Shown in pieces: positions 23,671 to 38,600 of a DNA stretch of 64,000 nucleotides; the stretch's first letter is position 1; each line of letters opens with the position of its first letter. The position numbers were made by a program, and so were the translations under genes. Below the pieces are notes generated by a model that had not been told where the DNA came from, ran no database searches, and saw only the letters and a list, made by a program, of their open reading frames with translations. The DNA is from Pomphorhynchus laevis (taxonomy: Eukaryota; Acanthocephala; Palaeacanthocephala; Echinorhynchida; Pomphorhynchidae). The stretch covers positions 1-64,000 of the forward strand of contig WNNJ02002347.1 of the NCBI GenBank assembly GCA_012934845.2. The letters run 5' to 3'.

Positions 23671-26600
23671 CTATATACATAAAGTAAACAATACTTAAAA
23701 ACTTGAAAAAATCCACTGACCTTTTGCCAATCTAGTTGTGATGTTGGCATAAATACAGGGTTCATGCTAGGATGAAATTCTATCATTACACCAGCGTCTT
23801 TAACTTCAACAATGCGAACGGTGTAAACACCACCAAATTCCAATTGAACCTTTACTTTATCTTCAAGTAACTGTGATATAACGGTTTTCGTTTCTTCCAT
23901 TAGTTGTTTGTTTGGTGCGAAAATTCGAATTGAATTTTCATCGATTGAAGTTAGACTCGCTCCTAAAAAAAATCAATTGCGCTATTCATATTCTATACAA
24001 CAATAATTTAAAAAATACAGACAACAATAGATATCTTTTATTTTTCTTTTATCTTTCATTTTTATCGTACTGATAAAAATGTCTTTTATTCTATTTTGAA
24101 TGTTTCACCGAATCTATTTTATAATAGTTTTACATATTAATAAATCTAAATATTTTGTATTTGTAAAATAATATATTCATCAGTAAATAAAGAAAAAATA
24201 TATACTAATCGAGTACTATATTGAGTACTACCTACATATTTCAAAGAAATAGTGAAATCCCTTTTTCTGAATACGAATTTTATATCGCATATACATGCCA
24301 CAATCGTAGGGATGGTGTGGTGACTCATATAATCGCAAATATAAAACATTAAGCATACTTACAGCATGTCATAATTCGTTCGAAAAAAAACGCTTTTTGT
24401 CGATTTATGTAATCACTAATAATTATTATACAATCAACAACATACGAGCATTAGCTCAAAAGGCTGGCTCACAAATGCTTGAGCATTATTTCTTCGTCAT
24501 TATTAAGCATTATTTCATCTTGAGCATTATTTCTTCGTCATTATTGAGCATTATTTCATCTTGAGCATTATTTCTTTGTCATTATTGAGCATTATTTCAT
24601 CTTAAGCATTATTTCGAGCATCATAATGCTTGAGCATTATTTCGGCGAAACAATATTGTTCCCCAGTTATGCAACTGTGTTATTTACTTTAGCATATATT
24701 CTTGTTTTAAACACTTTTACATTGATAATTATCGCGATTGTAACAGTCTAAGATTCCATTTGATTTCCGAAATACTCTTTCCATCTCATTAGGATATCGT
24801 CATTTCTATCAAGGGTTCTCCCTGAACTGTCCTTGATGATTCCAGTTAGTGCAATATCCTTCGATTTTTTATCTCTGATTCTGGCTAACTTGAATATGAA
24901 AATTTTTTCATTATCTATTTCGAGTTTATCATATATGTCCTGATCAGCTTCCATCTTTGTCATGGCAAACTTACGTGTCGCATCTTTATTGGCCTGCTTA
25001 TATGCCTCTTTATTCTCAACCTTTGAATCAAAATCCTGTTTCTTTTTGGCTGCCTTTTTTCGACCGACGGCATCTTTAACTGTCTGATTCCACCACGAAG
25101 CCTCCTTATTTGGTGGTTTCCCCTGAAAGCAGTCCAAAAATTGACTTCGATTCTTCAATGATGATTGCGGCCGTTTTATTCCACCATACTTCAGGATTCC
25201 GCATTTAAATATTAAGTTTCTATACAAGTGATTTTTTAAATCTGTTCTTCAGGATACATTCTTTCATCTTCCACCATTTAATTTTCGGAGTAATGACTGT
25301 TTTTTCTGTGTCCCTTTTGTCCTAATCTTCAAGTCCACAACTATAACTCAGTGTTGTAGAACACATTCTTCTTCTAAAATCGTCATTGCGTTTAACACTT
25401 CACTCCACTTTGCAATCGGGTATAATATGAAGTCAATATGGCTTGAATATCCACCACTCGAATATGTGATGAGATGCTTCGGTGTTTTCTGAAAAAATGT
25501 ATTGACTAAACGCAGCTCATTAGCCACTGAATAGTCTAAAAGCTTTTCACCGTCGACATTTCTCTTTCCCATGCTATGTCTGCCGTGGATTTGCTCAAAG
25601 CCATCTCGATCCGACGTGTCCATTGAAATCTCCAAGTATCACATATCGACAGTTTCTTGTCATTGTTGTTTGGGATAGGTCTTGCCAGAATTCCTCCTTC
25701 TATTTAGAAAATATTGTATAATTATTATGGAACAATAATGTTTATTTTAACATCATTACTATTGTGGTAGGATTTATTCATATATCATTGAGGTAGGCCA
25801 CATATCATTATACTAATTCTAACAACATAATTCATTAAATCACAAAATGCCAAAGATTTTATTACAAGTAGTTGAGCGAGAAGAGTTGTTTGTAATTTCC
25901 GATTTGAAAAAACCACATCTCATTAAATTAATTCTAATAATATAATTCCTATATCTCATTGATATATTATTAGAGCAAATTATTTTAGCTCTGCAAAAAA
26001 GTAACATTGCGAAATGTCCATCTTTTTCAAATGACAAACATATTTGGTGTTTGGAAAAACTGTTCGTAATTTTTCTGATGATAATAGTAGCTATCGAAAG
26101 ATTGCAATTTTATTACTAATTTCTTCATTCTTGTAAATTTATAAATATTGATAAGCACATCAATATTTAAACTGGAATTACTTTTAACTTTGGAGGAGTT
26201 TTGATAACTTTAAAATTTGGAGATATAAAACCTGTAGACTGAGACAGTCTGTTAATATTAATCCCTCCAACTCCAAAAAGCTTGCCGCGTTTCGTTGAAG
26301 GAATTATAATGTCTTCGATAACTGGTAAACACGATTTTCGCTTAAATCTCGGCTTGTTAATGCATTGGATCATATTTGAAAGAATCAAAGCTCGTCCATC
26401 TGTGAAACAAAATAATATATAAGAACACAAATTTTAAGAGCTTAAACACACAATTATCCTGAAGATGGTGTGCAGAAGGGCCACCGAAATATCAAATAAA
26501 AATTCATCAGATTTTATTGTTTCCTTGCCTTTTACTTATAAAAGAATATAGAGTGAAACAAAAGAATATAGAAGTCAAATAAAAATCAAACAAATTAGAA

Positions 26601-29600
26601 TGTCAAAAGTATTTACATTTTATTTTATATAGATAACATATAAAATATGTTCTATTATATATTATATATGTTATATATTAATAATATATTTACATAATTT
26701 AGCAAACAAGTTTGTTGTATTTAGGACAACTAACTTATTTAGAAAAACAGGTTTGAGTATTGTATACATAAGACTTTATACAACACAGTTGCTTAGTCAT
26801 CATGTCAGTGAGAAATTGATCAATCTTTAATTTAAACACAAACATTTTCACATAACACAGATGGTCTAAATCAGGAATTCCCAGTGAAAATTGTTTTATT
26901 TTTAGATAAAATATAATATACTTTGAAATAATGTCGAATCACAAATTTTGATTAGGTGGACGTCTAAAAAAGGGTAAAACACAAATTTGCTGGTTCTCAA
27001 TTAGCATTATGTGGCCAGTATAGATATATCGGCATGATATTTACCTCCCAATGATCATTTAATTAACAAATGCAGGAAAAGTTTTAATATTATTTTAATA
27101 TTACGCCATTAATATTATGAACAATGCAATGATTGATCATTATTTGTTTAGTATAATAGATTAAATAAAAAATCATAAATAATATTAATAATCTGTAAAG
27201 TTAATTATTAATGCCTACTGCAGCCTCTCGGCTAGGAGCTGATAGCAAAAGTCACAAGAATTACATTAATTGAAATCAAAATATTTAAAATATTAATCAC
27301 GACTAGAGGGTGAGATTTTACTAGTAGGAATGTTGACTTTGACTTGATGGCGTTTTTATACAATCAGGCTGCGGGTAAATGTTGATTGATTATTGTTGAA
27401 TCTACAGGTGTTGAATCGACTTTACGAAGAGGAATTGTTGAAAGAATTGGACAAAAGAATACATGCAAGATAAATGGACATTGTAGATTACAAAATTTGC
27501 AGCGACAACATATTAGACGTTCATGACATGGAATGTGGAAAGTGCATAGCTTGTCGTGAAACCGTGAAGGTAAGCGCGAACGATGATAGGGCTTTTGATG
27601 GCTTGAGGTTGTTGCCAAAGAGGTTGTAGTAGAGTGGCTGCTGTGGTTATTTCGGGATCGACGACATTGATATTTTCTGTGAACTCCTTGAAGTGCTGTT
27701 GGAAGCCCGGTGATTTTGATAAGCAAATACGTTGTTGGTAGTCTATTGATAGAGTCGGATCGACGTTAGAACAGAAAGTGGAGTAGAGTGAATTTTTGGT
27801 GCCCGGTGATTTTGATAAGCAAATACGTTGTTGGTAGTCTATTGATAGAGTCGGATCGACGTTAGAACAGAAAGTGGAGTAGAGTGAATTTTTGGTGACA
27901 AGCCGAGTACCTTTTTGACAAAGCGCCATTTACAGGAGTAGTGGTGTTTAAGATTGTAAATCGAAAAGTCAGACCAGATGAAGAGAAGTGCATAAATAAT
28001 AAAGGGTTCTAGCATCACTTTAAAGAAATTGAGTGCACCTTGTAATGATAAACTAGGCAGTTTCCTAAAAGAGAAAGTTGATGAGAGGATCTTACAAGCT
28101 TTTTGTTCCAGGTTCAAACAATGAGATTTCACTGACGTTTATCTCAGAGTTGATCTACTCAGCTCCTCGTTTATAAAGGACAATGACGGTTTCTTGGTTC
28201 CGTCGGTTTCCTTGTTCTTGTAAGGATCTTGCTGCGGTTTCAACGGTTTCATTGCTACGACCGATTTTCAATAGTAGTACGCTTGTAAGTATTAATAACC
28301 AAGAAACTTTTTACCAGCTGGACGATTGTAAGTAATTTGTAATAGTGAAGACAATTTTTTATGACCATTTTAATATAATAATATATAAATATTATTTTTA
28401 TAATATTATTATAAAATCAATCAAAATCATGTATTATAAAATAAAGCAGCTATATTTGCTTACAAGTTTACGGTGCTTGGAAAAATTAAAAATAAGGAAA
28501 TAAAATAAGTAGTACAAAAAATATTGATTGTTTAAGACTTTTATAGCTCGGATCTTAAAACTTTTCAGAAGGTGGGATGCACGAAGTTTTGAGTCGAAGT
28601 ATCGAGGTTTTCATCGCAGAGTTGATGCAATGGAAGAGAGATCTTCAAACAAATGTTGTACTTTGATTTGAAATAAATATCATTTGATGTAACTGTATTT
28701 TTGGAAAGTTATCTAGTGGCTCAAACGGTGTAAGGAAATACGACTAGCGACGTTATGAATGCAATGGAGGGTAGAGAGATAACTTGATGATACGTCGATA
28801 AATAATCAATTCAAATATGTTACTACTAAGCGAAAAAGAGAAAAATATAAGAGAAATAGATAAAAAAGACCGTCTTGGGCTATTTGAAAGAGAATTATGG
28901 CCTGTAGCCCATAATTGCCATGTCTGTAGTAGTTAGGGAACTACTCCAGACATGTCAAGAACTACTTTTGACATTAAAAATCTGATGTAATATTATTTTT
29001 CTGTCAAGAAATTGCTGTTGTTGAATATGTTATTACTAAGTAAAAAAGGGAAAATACATTGTGCGAAGGTCAATTGAGGAAAATGTAAGTGATTACGTCC
29101 TTGAGAAATTGAAATATACACAATAGGCCCTTTTTATAAAATGCAACAAAGTGTGCTCTCTAAGACCAACTGCCCTTAAAAAGAACACGAAGAATGCGTG
29201 CCTGTTCGACTAGGAGAAAACCAAAGTTTTGTAAATTATATTCGTTATTTTTTAAAGATACATTTGAACAAATTTTAACTTTTCTGTGTTAACTTTTAAT
29301 TTATTTAACGAAGTCCATTTCTGCAGGTTGAAAACTTGGCAATTTACAGGCGTGTTCGATTTTGCAGCTAGTTTTCGCATGAAATGATAATCATATCATC
29401 GGCGTACTTAATGCAACGCAAATTGGCCCAAAAATTGTTAAAATCATTAACGAATGATTATGAAAAGAAGCGGTGAATTAACTCTGCTTTGAGGTCGACA
29501 ACCAATTTTCTATTGGAAAAAGTACCGTCAAATGAAATGCAATTTTATATAAAATTCTAATAATCTCAATTGCCACTCAGGTAAGCCGGAATTAAATAAT

Positions 29601-32600
29601 TTACAAAAAAAGAATATAGTGAACTAATGTGTAGAACGACTAATTAAGTATATACATTGAACTATTGGCTGATATATGTTATCAATATTATCTAGAATAA
29701 ACTAGGGTATTGCATTAAGCACCCGCTTTCATTAGGACGGAACGCTTATTGGTTTGTTTCTATTTGGTTTAATATATGAAGAGCAATGTTGTGAAAATAA
29801 TTCTTTCTAGAACTTTTGGCAAGGCAGAAAAAAAGGCTTAAAGATTTTGCAGATGTTTCTGATTTTTAGGTATAATGACGACAATTCGATTATTTAGACA
29901 ACCAAGAATATAATCTTTTCTTGAGATATTAGTGAAGCAAGTTGCAAGAGGTAAATCAACTATGTCCGCAATAGAATTGAGAAGCCAAGTTGGTTGTCCG
30001 GGTCTATAAGATATTTTGCCTATAAAGAAAAAAAATACTTCACTTCTCGACACTAGGGTATCTGAATTGCCTGTATATAATTAGGCAGATTCGTTTAAAT
30101 CAATTGAAGATGAGACCATATCATCGTTACTACATAACAACTTGTTAATAGGATTGATATCCGATTTAAGACTGATCTTAAACCCGACTAAAGTAGGGTT
30201 GAAGTTGAATTTAGGTTGCAACCTGTTCCATAGGCGCTGACCTTTGATAATTCCAAGCACGTCAAGATATAACGTGCATAGGAATTCGGGGTGAAAGAAT
30301 CGAGCGAACGTTTTTCGACGTTAACGTATATTCAATATTTGCTTGATCTAATGGGCTAAAACTCTGGTAGCAGCTTTTAAATACAATAAGTCGCGAAAAT
30401 TTGCAAAATATAACGAACGTGTACAAAAGGTTTACAAGAGACGTTTTGTACTTTTAGTCTTCTCAGCGTCTAAAGGAACTGGACATTGTACAAATTTAGC
30501 AATCGAGCGTATTGCTTCAAAAGCGACGAGAGATCATCGAGACGAGTACGCTGATGCAGTAGTCAATATAAAAAAATTGTCTTTCGTTAGAAAGAGCTGA
30601 TTCGGCATGTTTTCGTTTCCAAAAGACAGAACAATTGTATACTCTATGAAAATTTGATTCATTGATTCGAATTTGATTCGACTCGGCCTCCTAAATACTA
30701 GATATATTTTCCATAAATCTAACCTTATCCTCAACCTATTCAAAAATCAATCCATCTATTCTGCCTCACCGAATCATAGTACTCCGATTCTGACGACCTC
30801 TCCATTCGCTGCTTGCTCTATCTCGGTTTATCACTAGTCCAATCCGTTCTGCCCCTCAGCTCATCCCGTTTAAAATTCTCAAATCATGGCGGCATTGTCG
30901 CATTCACCCTTAAACACGCTTTTCTTAGCAAAATCACTTCCGCATTCATTCCTGGCTCTTTTGAATTGCTCACTTGTCGTTATAATAGCCCGATCACCAT
31001 GAATCTTGCCATTGTATACCGTCCTGGTTCATTAGCTCGTACCCCTCTCTTTTACCGAACTCGCTGAAATCCTTTCTCAATGTTCTTCATCCTACATCCC
31101 TTCACTCATTTGGCGACTTCAACACCCGCATCGACCGCACCTCTTCCACTGATTTCATCCGGTTCATCAGCATTTATCAAACTACAATTACAAACTTATT
31201 TCCACTGCCCCCAAACATATCCTCGGAGGGGCACTCGACATCATAGCTGTCCCGATCGTTTGCTGCCTACATCTGATCTCGGTCTATCTGATCACCTTTT
31301 CGACACTCGTGATCTCACTTCCAGCCAATCCCCGCATCACACATCTACCATCCTACGTCTCTTGTGGAGAAATCTAAGCCTACCCTTCTCCTTACAATCT
31401 ATATTCCCCCACAACAAAATCTTCTCCTCCTCACGATCTTGCATTTCTTGTCGACGCTGAAATCACATCCACTCTCGATCTTCTCTTGCCCTTCAAGCCT
31501 CATCCTCACGGTCGCTTGCACCATGACCCATGCTTTGACATCCAATACCTACTCTCAAAGCGTCAACTCGGTCATGCTTATCAAGTCTATCACCGCTCTC
31601 TGAGAAGTGATATCCGCTCGCTCACTCCGTCTCTCCGTGATTCCTATCTTGCTCATCGCCAGTATCATATCCACCTACTACATACCAAATGCAACTACTT
31701 ATGGCAGCATAAAATCAACACTTAATTAAACTCTAAGTCTCAATGGCATACTTTTAACTCAATCCTTTCACGCTCATCCTAGTCTTGCAACAACAATCCA
31801 CATGATTATTCGTCATTTCTTCAGACCAAAGTATCAACGTTACATTCATAATTCCATCACAATGTTACTCGCTCGCTTCATCCTCCAGGAACTCTTTCAT
31901 CTTCTCCCTGTCTCGCCTGCCAACTTCATATCTGTCAGAATGTCCTTGCCCAGCAAAACATCACCTGCCAATCGCCTATGTAGCATCATACTTAAATCCA
32001 TATGATCATCGATATTCGCTTTCTTCACCACCTTGTTTAACTCGTCCATTCGCAGTCATTTTTTTTCACATTGGAAATCCGTCATCGTTCGTCCCCTCCT
32101 TGAAAGACAATCGCTCGAACCCTCACTTCTTTCTAGCTATCGCATTATTTCACTCCTCCCTACACTTTCTAATATCTTAGAGCGGCTTATCTTAATACAG
32201 ATCAACGTTTTGATGAAGAGAGATAATATCTCTTCATCCAATACGTACCCTCCTTTCCAATCCGCTTTCCGCTCTAATCACTCCCCAGAAATCGCCTGCA
32301 TAAAAGTTTACAACGACCTACTCATTTCTCGAGACTATGCTCTATATAGTGTTCTTATCTTCCTCGACCTCTTATCCGCCTTCGATATCATCAACCACTC
32401 CATCCTCCTTTCTTGCCTTCGTTATGATTACGGCTTTTCTTCTTCCTCTTTAGCATGGATTGTCTCATATCTATCAGACCGTTCTTTTCGGGTTTGTTCA
32501 AATACATCATCCACTCCCATCGCTATTTTCTAGAGGGTCCCACTAGGTTTAGTCCTAGGTCTCCTACTTTTCTCTCATCTACTCGGCGATTTCTCTCCAT

Positions 32601-35600
32601 TTATCAAACCTTTTCCTTTAACGTCATGCAATACGCCGATGACATCCTCATCTATGATCATGCGCCCGCCTACCGCATACACGATATCGTCATTTCTGCC
32701 TCCAACTCTTTCTTCTATCTACAAACGTCTCTCCCATCTACATCTCGTTCTAAACCCAGACAAGTCCAAATAACGTGGATCCTCCCCCGTCTATCTAACA
32801 TATCTCCTCACCCTGTATATTTTGCCTCAACAATCATCCCCATAGTCCATTTGACCACACATCGACATATATTGCCCAACTCTCCTGGCCAACTTATCCA
32901 CATCCGCATCCAACTCCTCCTTATTATCCTAACTTAACATCTCATCGCTGTGGGCTCCCCATCGTTCATCAATCTCCTTTTTAGATGACACTCGCCCTAC
33001 TTCTCTATCGCTGCGTTTCCGCCATTCCCTCTTACTCTACATTCCAAATTACTCCTACAACTACGCTCTCAGATCCTTCCTCGTAGCCGCCCCACTCGCC
33101 TGAAATCAGCTCTCTCTCGACGTCCGCCGCGCTCCCTTTTTTATCACTTTCAAATGCCGCCTCCGTAACATTTTCTAGACACATGATTTTGATTTTTTCG
33201 TGGTCATGTAAGCGTGCGCCAGTACGCATTTGCGATGTAAAAATAAATCTTTGCTATTGACTTGATGATTATTATCCAATATAAGACCCATTTGAGGGTA
33301 ACCCTAAAAATGCATGTTTTTATATTAAGAAATTATTAATAAAAAATTAATAGAAATTTATTAATTAAATTTTTAAAATTATTATTATCTGCCTGACGTG
33401 GCCCAATTGTGGAAAGAGGTGGAGAATATCAAACAAGAATGATCGATGTCAAAAACTGTGCTTGACACAGCGACTTCGATGAGCTGTGGTTTGAAGAATA
33501 TAGGTGCTTGTTGTGAAGGCAATCTTCAAACTACTTAATTGAGTAGTTTGAAGACAACATGAGTGTTTTAAACAAAGAATAACACCTGAAATAAATATAA
33601 AAGAAAATTCTCTATCTAGAAGAGCTAAAACTAAATCTTCGATTATTACCAAATCCCAGTAAAATGACCAAGCCCAACAGATTTGGATGAAAATATCTTC
33701 AAAATATCGATATTCATCTCGATGGGTTCAATGAGAATGACAGAATCGACGTAGTTAAAGGCTTAATTATATAACATACAGAAACCCATTTCGAACCAGC
33801 ATTACGTGCGTTAAGGACATTCAAAAAAAATGCGTAGATCTTCAGTTTTATAAGAATCGAACACCGAGTTACTATTACGTTAATTAAGCGAAACGACACC
33901 TTTCCAAAACTTCCTTAGTATGTAACAATGACAACATTTTTAAATTTCTTGCCTAAAACTAACTATAGCTGAAAAACGCTTTTTATAAAGTACTCTCTCT
34001 ATATATATTTCTGTGATTGTTATTTTAAGATAGAGCTGTGATCAGAATTAGCGATAGTAACCAAACTAGTGATGTTGGATGTGTACGTAATCTAGTTAGT
34101 GTATATCTTTTCCAAATATGCGGAACCATATGTAGTAAAACTTATAATCTGTTTAAGGTCTAGGGTAGATGTATTACTTTCGAAAGCTTAAAATCACCGA
34201 CAATAAGTATAAAGTCATTATCAGAATTATTGTTTGGCAAAAATATTTTTTAAACAATATGTGTAATAGTAAAAGATGTATAAATTATAGAAATGAGTAA
34301 AAATCTTTTATAGAATTACAATTATTTTCAAAGTTAATAAAAATAAAACATATTTTGTCGTGTAAAAAATTTACTCAGGGATATTTAGTATTTTTAGTTT
34401 TTTTATTCATTTAGTATTTTTTTATTTAGTATTTATATTTTTTTATTTAGTATTTTTTATTATTATTTTTATTCATTTAGTTTTTCAAAGTTAATAAAAA
34501 TAAAAAATATTTTGTCGTGTAAAAAATTTACTCAGGGATATTTAGTATTTTGAGTAAAATAAAAATTAAATTTTAATCATTAATAAATTAATGAGTAAAA
34601 ATCTTTTATAGAATTACAATTATTTTCAAAGTTAATAAAAATAAAAAATATTTTGTCGTGTAAAAAAGTATTTTTTATATATTTTTTAAAAAAAAAATTT
34701 AAGTTTAAATTCTGACTTTTAGATGCTTTGATAGATCTTTTAAATATATAATGTCAAATAACTTAAAGTTAGATTGTTCTATTCGCACAATTAATGCGTT
34801 GGAAGACATTTAACTTTATTCGTACCTCGTGATTTTTGAAAAGCGCTGCATAATACGTCAAATGAAACGCCTTCTGGTACTTTAACATCCGCCTAAATTC
34901 AAGCTGTATCATAAAATATAAAATCATAAAATTAATATTTGTATAAAAATAAAAAATATAAATATTTTTAAGTATTGAATTAAGTATTATTGAACAATAT
35001 TGTTACTACCTTTCCAAAATAAATATGAAATGTAACTGGCAATAAGTTTTAACAATTTTCAATTTAAAAAGTATTAGAAATTATGGTACATATCAATAAG
35101 CTACAAAACTGTAAGTGATATAAAAATGAATGCTTGTTTCTTTCATGTTACGTTGATTGTATATAAAACTAATTATTACGATAAAACATTAAACGTGAAA
35201 AGAATTAATTAAACAGTCAAAAATTTGTTATTTTCCAGATACGATTTACACATAAGTTCCTTCAATCAGAAGCTCTATATCTTACTGACAGGACTAACCA
35301 TCCGTTACAACTAGATATTTCTCAGGATTCGAAACCTTCAATGTATTTAAATTCTAAAATCGCATATCCTACAATGCTTCTGATATGTTTATATATTACA
35401 CGGGAACATCTACCGAATATTTCATTAATAAGAATATTTCATTATATTTTTACAAGATCATACAGCAAAAATCATCACGGGATCATTCACTCATCACTTT
35501 ATCGACACATACGCGCTAATGACGTATTAAGTATGGCCAAATACGAGCTAAGGAAGTATTTCCTTTGATTAAATTCGATTATTTAGTATCTTATTATATA

Positions 35601-38600
35601 CAAAAATATAATATATATTATATACAAAAATATACAAAGTATATTATTTATTATCCATTCACAAAACGTTTTCGCTTTAGATTTTAAAAAAAATTTTAAT
35701 AATATTTTGTAGTATTGTAAACAATAATAAAAGGTATACGTATTTGAATATTTTAAAAATATTTTGTTGATTTATAATTCGTAAATTTAATATTTTTATA
35801 ATATTTTGTTGATGTATACTTATCCTTTATAAGAAAAAGAAAGTATTCATCAAACTTTCTCGAAAATAAGCAAAAAATAATAATGTCGTATTAATAGACA
35901 CATGGTTTCAATATTTCGGACAGAGTTTATATTATCATGAAATCAAAGTCTACAGGTTAAGCAAAGTCTACAAAAAGTCTCACAAAGTATATTACTTATC
36001 AATCCATATAAATTTTCGTTTAAGAGTTTAAATTTATTTTTAATATTATTGTGTTGATTTATATTTTACTATTTTCTATCATTTTTTTATCATTTTCTAT
36101 CATTTTTTAAAATTACATATTGTTGCAATTCTTAAAATTTCAATATTTAATGTATTATATTTTATATTATATGGTGTGCATGAAGGCTCGTGCAAAAATA
36201 TTTTTCTTGAAAATTTAAATAATTTAATCTTTTAATTTACATCTTTACGATATAAATTAAAAGTAGTTTAAATTGATCTTAATTTAATGTTCATATCAAG
36301 ATATACACCTTCTTTTTAATTAATATTGTTTTTATCAAGAATGAGGCTTTCAGCCTTATAATGCTGCTTGTTCCCTTAGTGAATAAAAATTATTAGAGTT
36401 ATGTGTAACTCTAATAATAAGTTATGTGTTCGCTTATTTACAAAAATATATTTTACTATTTTCTGAATGATGGTATTTTTATAGTATCCTAGTTTAAAAT
36501 ATGCATCTATTAAATTATTTAAATGATTTTGAAGAAAACAAATATCGTTACAAATTGTTGCAATTCTTAAAATTTCATTATTTAATGTATTATATTTTAC
36601 ATTATATGGTATGCATGAATGTTCATTCAAAAATATTTTTCTTGTAAATAAAAATATGTCATCTTTACGATATAAATCAAAAGTAGTTTTAATTGATGTT
36701 AATTTAATGCTCATATCAAGATATACACCTTCTTTATCATCAATATTAGTTTTATTAAGAATAATGCTTTCTGAATAAATTTGTTCACTAATTGAATAAA
36801 ATGAATAATTGAATACACGAGCGAGTATCATCATTTGGTCGGCTTCATCAATTATCCTCGTGTGAATTCTTTAATCCTAGATGCAGCACTGTACACTACA
36901 ATCAGCGTAGGTGGACCTCATCAGCAGTGAGCCTACGCCTACATTTCGTGTTTCGGTCCTTTAATGATCTGCTGAAATTTTCCTCTGCTGCCTTTCTGTA
37001 AAAACAAACGATACAGTTTGTAAGGAAAACATTTCCACTTGTGCAAACTGTACGTTGTTTCCGTCTTTTGTAACAAAATGACGGAGATAGCACTACAGTT
37101 GCCGGAAACAACCGACAATCTGTCTTTTGAATCTTCTTGACAGGAAACCGGAATCTGCCAGGTTAATAGAATGAATAATTGCATACACGAGCGAGTATCA
37201 TCATTTGGTCGGCTTCATCAATTATCCTCGTGTGAATTCTTTAATCCTAGATGCAGCACTGTACACTACAATCAGCGTAGGTGGACCTCATCAGCAGTGA
37301 GCCTACGCCTACATTTCGTGTTTCGGTCCTTTAATGATCTGCTGAAATTTTCCTCTGCTGCCTTTCTGTAAAAACAAACGATACAGTTTGTAAGGAAAAC
37401 ATTTCCACTTGTGCAAACTGTACGTTGTTTCCGTCTTTTGTAACAAAATGACGGAGATAGCACTACAGTTGCCGGAAACAACCGACAATCTGTCTTTTGA
37501 ATCTTCTTGACAGACTGTATACAAACTGTATCGTTTGTTTTTACAGAAAGGCAGCAGAGGAAAATTTCAGCAGATCATTAAAGGACCGAAACACGAAATG
37601 TAGGCGTAGGCTCACTGCTGATGAGGTCCACCTACGCTGATTGTAGTGTACAGTGCTGCATCTAGGATTAAAGAATTCACACGAGGATAATTGATGAAGC
37701 CGACCAAATGATGATACTCGCTCGTGTATGCAATTATTCATTCTATTAACCTGGCAGATTCCGGTTTCCTGTCAAGAAGATTCAAAAGACAGATTGTCGG
37801 TTGTTTCCGGCAACTGTAGTGCTATCTCCGTCATTTTGTTACAAAAGACGGAAACAACGTACAGTTTGCACAAGTGGAAATGTTTTCCTTACAAACTGTA
37901 TCGTTTTTTTTACAGAAAGGCAGCAGAGGAAAATTTCAGCAGATCATTAAAGGACCGAAACACGAAATGTAGGCGTAGGCTCACTGCTGATGAGGTCCAC
38001 CTACGCTGATTGTAGTGAACAGTGCTACATCTAGGATTAAAGAATTCACACGAGGATAATTGATGAAGCAGACCAAATGATGATACTCGCTCGTGTATGC
38101 AATTATTCATTCTATTAACCTGGCAGATTCCGGTTTCCTGTCAAGAAGATTCAAAAGACAGATTGTCGGTTGTTTCCGGCAACTGTAGTGCTATCTCCGT
38201 CATTTTGTTACAAAAGACGGAAACAACGTACAGTTTGCACAAGTGGAAATGTTTTCCTTACAAACTGTATCGTTTGTTTTTACAGAAAGGCAGCAGAGGA
38301 AAATTTCAGCAGATCATTAAAGGACCGAAACACGAAATGTAGGCGTAGGCTCACTGCTGATGAGGTCCACCTACGCTGATTGTAGTGTACAGTGCTGCAT
38401 CTAGGATTAAAGAATTCACACGAGGATAATTGATGAAGCCGACCAAATGATGATACTCGCTCGTGTATGCAATTATTCATTCTATTAACCTGGCAGATTC
38501 CGGTTTCCTGTCAAGAAGATTCAAAAGACAGATTGTCGGTTGTTTCCGGCAACTGTAGTGCTATCTCCGTCATTTTGTTACAAAAGACGGAAACAACGTA

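Noticed and set aside
26166-26231. The KH exon reading through to a stop at 26167 as an alternative PNPT1 C-terminus
   Set aside because: The extra residues do not match the KH fold, while splicing at 26231 to 23962 continues it in phase.
38331-38341. A compact hammerhead using the GTA directly after GAAA (38339-38341) as the cleavage triplet
   Set aside because: A helix III of three pairs (ACA/TGT) can form, but the sequence after this GTA (GGCG) cannot pair with CACTG before CTGATGA, and the same fails in family B. The downstream GTGTA/CAGTG and GCGTC/CTGCTG strands fit and covary.
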